Shown piece after piece: positions 59,713 to 64,000 of a DNA stretch of 64,000 nt. Source of the stretch: Crambe crambe. Its lineage: Eukaryota; Porifera; Demospongiae; Poecilosclerida; Crambeidae. Location: assembly GCA_963924555.1 (NCBI GenBank), contig OZ004582.1, forward strand, positions 7,750,001 through 7,814,000, given 5' to 3'. Numbering within the stretch: position 1 is the first letter of the stretch; each line of letters begins with the position of its first letter. The notes under the pieces were generated by a model that ran no database searches, had not been told where the DNA came from, and worked only from the letters and a program-made list of their open reading frames with translations. The position numbers were made by a program, and so were the translations under genes.

Positions 59713-61069
59713 ATGTCAGCTCTGAAGCTGCACTGGTTGCTGAGGAGAAGGAGCTGTGGGTTCCGCAGGAGACTGAGAGAAGAGTTAGTTAGGACCCAGA
59801 AAGAGGTCACCAAGCAGAGAGAGCATCAGTGAAGTGCCATTGAACACCTCTTGGACAAAGACAACGACCACAACAGCAGTGCAACAGATCTTCAAGACGT
59901 CTTCAGAAATAAACAAAGTGTGCACAAAATTGGTATGGTATGGTACTGAAAGTGGATGCTGTGGGGAAATATTTATGTCTGTAGCAATCAATTCTGAAAA
60001 GAGAATTTTTTAATGTTTTGTATCGGTCAACATGATAGCAGATTCCTGCAAACCTCTACAACCAGGACACCTTTTATGTGTCCCATCTGATAAAATGAGG
60101 ACACCTTTCTAATCAGATGTACATTTTAATTCACCCATCACCCACTCTAGCACCCTTACACTCCTCTAATCTGGACATTTCTTTCTGTTCCCGATAAATG
60201 ACACTCTGAAAGAGGACAAACCTCTCAACAAAGGACAATCTAAAAGTACCTTTGTATATACACTCCATACAAAATAACCTCCAAAAGAGGACAACCTCTC
60301 TACAAAGGACAAAAGGCTGGGTCCCAAGTGTGTCCATTATTACACTGTAGCTAGATAAGTGGGTAAAGGGTTTCCATCAATATTATTATGACCCCATTGT
60401 GATTTCATATGCAGTGAGTGACCAGAAGCTTCATCCCTTTAGTGTGTACTCGAAAACATAATCTTCTTCAGGCAGGCCATTTCAGGTCTGGCTGTATGAT
60501 CACCACCTCCACAACGATGTTCTGGTATTTGAGGAAAAGAATGAAAGGTTTGAAATTGGGAGGGAAAAGGCTTGATGTCATCTAATATTGGTGCAGCTGT
60601 ACTGTGGATATTGCCATGACGAGAGATGGGAAGTATATCACTGTCAATACTAACTCACGCACATCATCTGAGGTACGTATGAAGTACTTACCTTCGATAA
60701 AGGATGCTCCGAAAGAGGACAGGACAAACCTCTCCATTGTATATAAAATAACCTCCAAAAGAGGACAATCTCTCTACAAAGGACAAAAGGCTGGGTCCCA
60801 AGTGTGTCCATTATTTGGAGGTCCCACTGTAATCACCTCTCGTGGGCCCTTTGGAAAATACAAGTCACATGACCTGTCTTGTGATACTACAGGTCCATCT
60901 AATGAAGTCACATGACCTGGTGGGAAATCTTGAGTTGGTGAGACGGCGTGAGCCCATGATCGAGTACTACATTGAACATGCGCATGACAAGTTCTATATT
61001 TTCACCAACATTGGAACTGACAGAGAATATAAGGCATATAACATAGCATCAGAGTATCACAAAAGTTTA

Positions 61070-61100
<31 letters not shown>

Positions 61101-61170
61101 TTATTCAGTTAATGGTGGCTGAAACATCCACCCCACAAGTTTGGAGACCGTTCTACCAACCAACTGAAGG
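59713..61170 (+). pseudogene. PREPL-like copy epsilon (P1-P5)
   Basis: P1 59713-59932 carries TGA at 59830-59832 where the other copies have TGG. P2 60415-60547, P3 60597-60672, P4 60893-61033 and P5 (about 61110-61170) follow. After P5 the sequence soon joins the hAT relic at about 61410, so the rest is missing. P4 ends at tataag|gcatat, the GC-type donor discussed under findings. Confidence 0.75.
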
Positions 61171-61409
61171 TGTGAGTCTGTAATTGAAAATTCTCGTGGG
61201 ACAAAGTATTTAAGTCTGTCTCATGTAGAAAATATTAATCAGCTTAATTGAATTTGCTATTCCTCAAATTACTTATTTTGATGAATTTGTTCCAAACTTC
61301 TGTCATGTGTTCTGTAATGGTTAGACTATCTCTACACCAAATTTCCTGACCATGGCCACTAGTAGTCATGAGTTATGGTGAGCCAAAGTTCTAACATTTT
61401 GTTGGGATT

Positions 61410-62060
61410 GTTATTTGAACCCATGCTTGCAATGGTAAAAAATGCTAATTCGGATTGGATGGAATTTGCCAGAAGCAAACAGCAAGGAGTAACATTGCAG
61501 CATCATCACCTAAGGACTATTGGCGGCTGACCATTTTAATTCCTTTTCTTGATCATTTGCAGCAGGAGTTTGAGAACAGGTTTAGTCAGTTGGTGCCATC
61601 TCAGTTACCAAAGCACCTGATCAGTTTATACTACTGTGTTCCATCGTTTCAAAGATAATCTTCCTTCTCCAGCATATTTCAATCAAGATGGAAAATGCTA
61701 TGGGCTGATATTGAAAACCCCCCATCATCACTGAGGCTATTAGTAGTGATATGCATGTTCCTAGAAGTTATTTCAACACATCAATAGCACCAGTAACTGC
61801 AGCAAGTGTGGAGCTAGCCTCGTACCCAGGCCCACTTTTTTCGCGGGGCGGTGGGCCTGGGTACGAGGCTAGCGTGGAGCGTGCAAATGAGGTACAAGGC
61901 TAGTGTGGAGCGTGCAAATGAGTGTGCAAATTCTGTTCTAAATTTTATAAAAAATAATAGGAGATGATCAACAGGACATCAACAATTGAATTCTTTGCTT
62001 TTACTTTGTATTCATAAGGACATAAAACTTGATTATGATGCAGTAATAGGTTTGTATGTT
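61410..62060 (+). mobile_element. Degenerate hAT transposase relic, unit 4 (5' truncated)
   Basis: Begins at the FEPMLAM equivalent and keeps DYWR ... IPFLDHLQQEF and the C-terminal RLNSL-like region with the palindromic MITE (about 61816-61873). The first third of the relic seen in other units is deleted. Confidence 0.7.
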
Positions 62061-62120
62061 TCCAGATATCCCTAGGAGAATGTCACTCATTTGCCCTCTG
62101 CAACATCTGCTATTATATAG

Positions 62121-62365
62121 AGTGGGCGCGGTTTGGGTGTGGTTAGGCAAAAGTGGGTGTGGTTAGGCAAAAGTGGGTGTGGTTAGGCAAAAGTGGGTGT
62201 GGTTAGCCAAAAATGGGCGTGGTCATGCAAAAATTGCCGCGCGCGCTAGCGCGCGGCGCATGCATCCTCCACCTCTCTACGATTTTATTTTGGAGGAGCG
62301 GGCGCGCGAGACTACCATGAGGGCGCGGTTTATCAAAATGGATGTGGTTATGCAAAGTGGGCGTG
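62121..62365. promoter_or_regulatory. Expanded GT/GC-box-like array upstream of gene X4
   Basis: Four near-identical tandem copies of gtgggtgtggttaggcaaaa are followed by gggcgtggtcatgc, a GC-rich palindrome around gcgcgctagcgcgc (62236-62257), and further gtgggcgtgg copies up to 40 bases before the ATG. It is the longest version of the array found upstream of X1-X3. A promoter role is inference. Confidence 0.45.
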
Positions 62366-62405
62366 GCCAGGCAAAATTTTTGGCATCTCTACCCCCGGCC
62401 CCTTA

Positions 62406-64000
62406 ATGGCTGACTCCCTGGCCCTACACAGAGCTGTCCGGTCACAACATGTGGACGAGGTCAGGAAACTCTTGCAGAGTGGCGAGCTTCATGTAAACTC
62501 CACTGATTCCGGACTATGGACTCCCTTGCATCGTGCTTGCGCTCAAGGTAACGTCAGTCTAGTTGAGGTATTGATTCGTGAGTACAGTGCTGATGTTAAT
62601 GCTCGCGATGGTCAAAATAGCACACCACTCCACGTAGCTGCTTATATGGGAAATGAAGCAGTTGCATTGCTTTTAATCAAACAGTTTGGTTGTGACCCCA
62701 ACATCAAGGGTTATCTTGGTAGATCCCTGCTACATCATGCATGTCAAGGAGGTAGTGTCGGTCTAGTTCGGACTTTGATCCTTCAACACAATGCTGATGT
62801 TAATGCTCGTGATGATGATAATGACACACCACTCAGTGTAGCTGCTGCTGAGGGGAAAGAAGAAGTTGCATTGCTTTTAATCAAAGAGTTTGGTTGTGAC
62901 CCCAACATCAAGGGTTATCTTGGTAGATCCCTGCTACATGATGCATGTCAAGGAGGTAGTGTCGGTCTAGTTCGGACTTTGATCCTTGACCACAATGCTG
63001 ATGTTAATGCTCGTGATGATTACAATAACACACCACTCCATTTAGCTGCTCGTTTTGGGAAAGAAGAAGTTGCATTGCTTTTAATCAAAGAGTTTGGTTG
63101 TGACCCCAACATCAAGAGTTATCTTGGTAGATCCCTGCTACATGATGCATGTAAAGGAGGTAGTGTCGGTCTAGTTCGGACTTTGATCCTTCAACACAAT
63201 GCTGATCTTAATGCTTGTAATGATGAAAATAGCACACCACTCAGTGTAGCTGCTGCTGAGGGGAAAGAAGAAGTTGCATTGCTTTTAATCAAAGAGTTTG
63301 GTTGTGACCCCAACATCAAGGGTTATCTTGGTAGATCCCTGCTACATGATGCATGTCAAGGAGGTAGTGTCGGTCTAGTTCGGACTTTGATCCTTCAACA
63401 CAATGCTGATGTTAATGCTCGTGATGATCAAAATGACACACCACTCCATTTAGCTGCTGCTTTTGGGAAAGAAGAAGTTGCATTGCTTTTAATCAAAGAG
63501 TTTGGTTGTGACCCCAACATCAAGGATTATCTTGGTAGATCCCTGCTACATTATGCATGTCAAGGAGGTAGTGTTGGTCTAGTTCGGACTTTGATCCTTC
63601 AACACAATGCTGATGTTAATGCTCGTGATGATCGAAATGACACACCACTCCATTTAGCTGCTGCTTTTGGGAAAGAAGAAGTTGCATTGCTTTTGATCAA
63701 AGAGTTTGGTTGTGATCCCAACATAAAAGGTAATCGTGGTAGATCACAGCTGCATTCTGCATGTATTGCTGGTAATGTTGGTCTAGTTCGGACTTTGATT
63801 CTTGAACACAATGCTGATATTAATGCTCGTGATGATGCCAATCACACACCGCTTGATTTGGCAACTATACTTGGGAAGAAGGAAGTTGCTGAATTTGGTT
63901 CCAACAAAGACACTGAAGGTAAATGTAAGTTAAGTCAAGTAATGGACACTTGTATGATACTCATTATCTGTAACTCTTCTTTTAGCCGACTCACTCCATG
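62406..64000 (+). CDS. Gene X4: ankyrin array and start of ZU5, cut by window end
   Basis: ATG at 62406 (MADSLALHRAV) opens a frame that stays open to the window edge. The ankyrin exon is 62406-63918 and the ZU5 exon begins at 63986 after a good acceptor. Seven N-A-D-(V/L/I)-N-A modules are present. This array is the most diverged: it has A-Y-M-G, A-R-F-G, SYLGRS, NRGRSQLHSACIAG and an in-frame 15-base deletion near its end (GKKEVA|EFGSN). The rest of the gene lies to the right. Confidence 0.88.
   Translation, partial: MADSLALHRAVRSQHVDEVRKLLQSGELHVNSTDSGLWTPLHRACAQGNVSLVEVLIREYSADVNARDGQNSTPLHVAAYMGNEAVALLLIKQFGCDPNIKGYLGRSLLHHACQGGSVGLVRTLILQHNADVNARDDDNDTPLSVAAAEGKEEVALLLIKEFGCDPNIKGYLGRSLLHDACQGGSVGLVRTLILDHNADVNARDDYNNTPLHLAARFGKEEVALLLIKEFGCDPNIKSYLGRSLLHDACKGGSVGLVRTLILQHNADLNACNDENSTPLSVAAAEGKEEVALLLIKEFGCDPNIKGYLGRSLLHDACQGGSVGLVRTLILQHNADVNARDDQNDTPLHLAAAFGKEEVALLLIKEFGCDPNIKDYLGRSLLHYACQGGSVGLVRTLILQHNADVNARDDRNDTPLHLAAAFGKEEVALLLIKEFGCDPNIKGNRGRSQLHSACIAGNVGLVRTLILEHNADINARDDANHTPLDLATILGKKEVAEFGSNKDTEGKCKLSQVMDTCMILIICNSSFSRLTP

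Overview
This window is nuclear DNA of an invertebrate animal, most likely a sponge (inference; a cnidarian is the main alternative). The coding sequence is cut into exons with GT-AG borders and consistent phases. The domains are metazoan signalling domains: ankyrin, ZU5, Roc-COR GTPase and Death. The introns hold many MITEs, hAT and pogo/Tigger relics and microsatellites. No bacterial, organellar, tRNA, rRNA or CRISPR feature was seen. All confident genes lie on the + strand.

The window is a tandem array with a period of about 20 kb. Four ankyrin start codons at 2143, 22806, 42832 and 62406 are spaced 20,663, 20,026 and 19,574 bases apart. A full unit contains: (1) a dead hAT transposase; (2) a GT/GC-box-like repeat; (3) gene X, encoding ankyrin repeats, ZU5, an unassigned ZU5-linked region, Roc-COR GTPase and Death domain; (4) gene Y, encoding ZU5 (complete only in unit 1), a ZU5-associated region, a variable S-K-D-G repeat linker, a Death domain and possibly a hydrophobic tail; and (5) broken copies of a prolyl-oligopeptidase (PREPL-like) gene. 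The order is partly scrambled. PREPL pieces run into gene Y, and gene Y or X tails run into PREPL again, as expected from repeated unequal recombination.

Region by region: 1-840 PREPL remnant and MITEs; 850-2090 hAT relic and promoter-proximal repeats; 2143-9496 gene X1; 9619-11889 a second ZU5 block; 12000-13000 repeat plus RecQ-like fragment; 13255-18334 gene Y1; 18583-21409 PREPL copy alpha; 21540-22770 hAT relic and promoter repeats; 22806-30661 gene X2; 31017-34908 PREPL beta; 35025-40096 gene Y2 (5' truncated); 40353-41393 PREPL gamma; 41525-42790 hAT relic and promoter repeats; 42832-49047 gene X3; 49170-50932 remains of another X tail; 51324-54522 PREPL delta with an inverted exon and a transporter fragment; 54640-59480 gene Y3 (5' truncated); 59713-61170 PREPL epsilon; 61410-62365 hAT relic and promoter repeats; 62406 to the end, start of gene X4.

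Working model (inference): gene X proteins are cytoplasmic sensor or scaffold proteins. The ankyrin array would bind a partner, the Roc-COR module would act as a GTP switch, and the Death domain would recruit downstream Death-domain partners, possibly including the gene Y products. The ankyrin modules are nearly identical at DNA level but differ at codons that sit on the usual ankyrin ligand surface. Module number also varies (11, 10, 6 and 7). This resembles a diversifying recognition repertoire and is the most interesting signal in the window. None of the PREPL copies is intact here.
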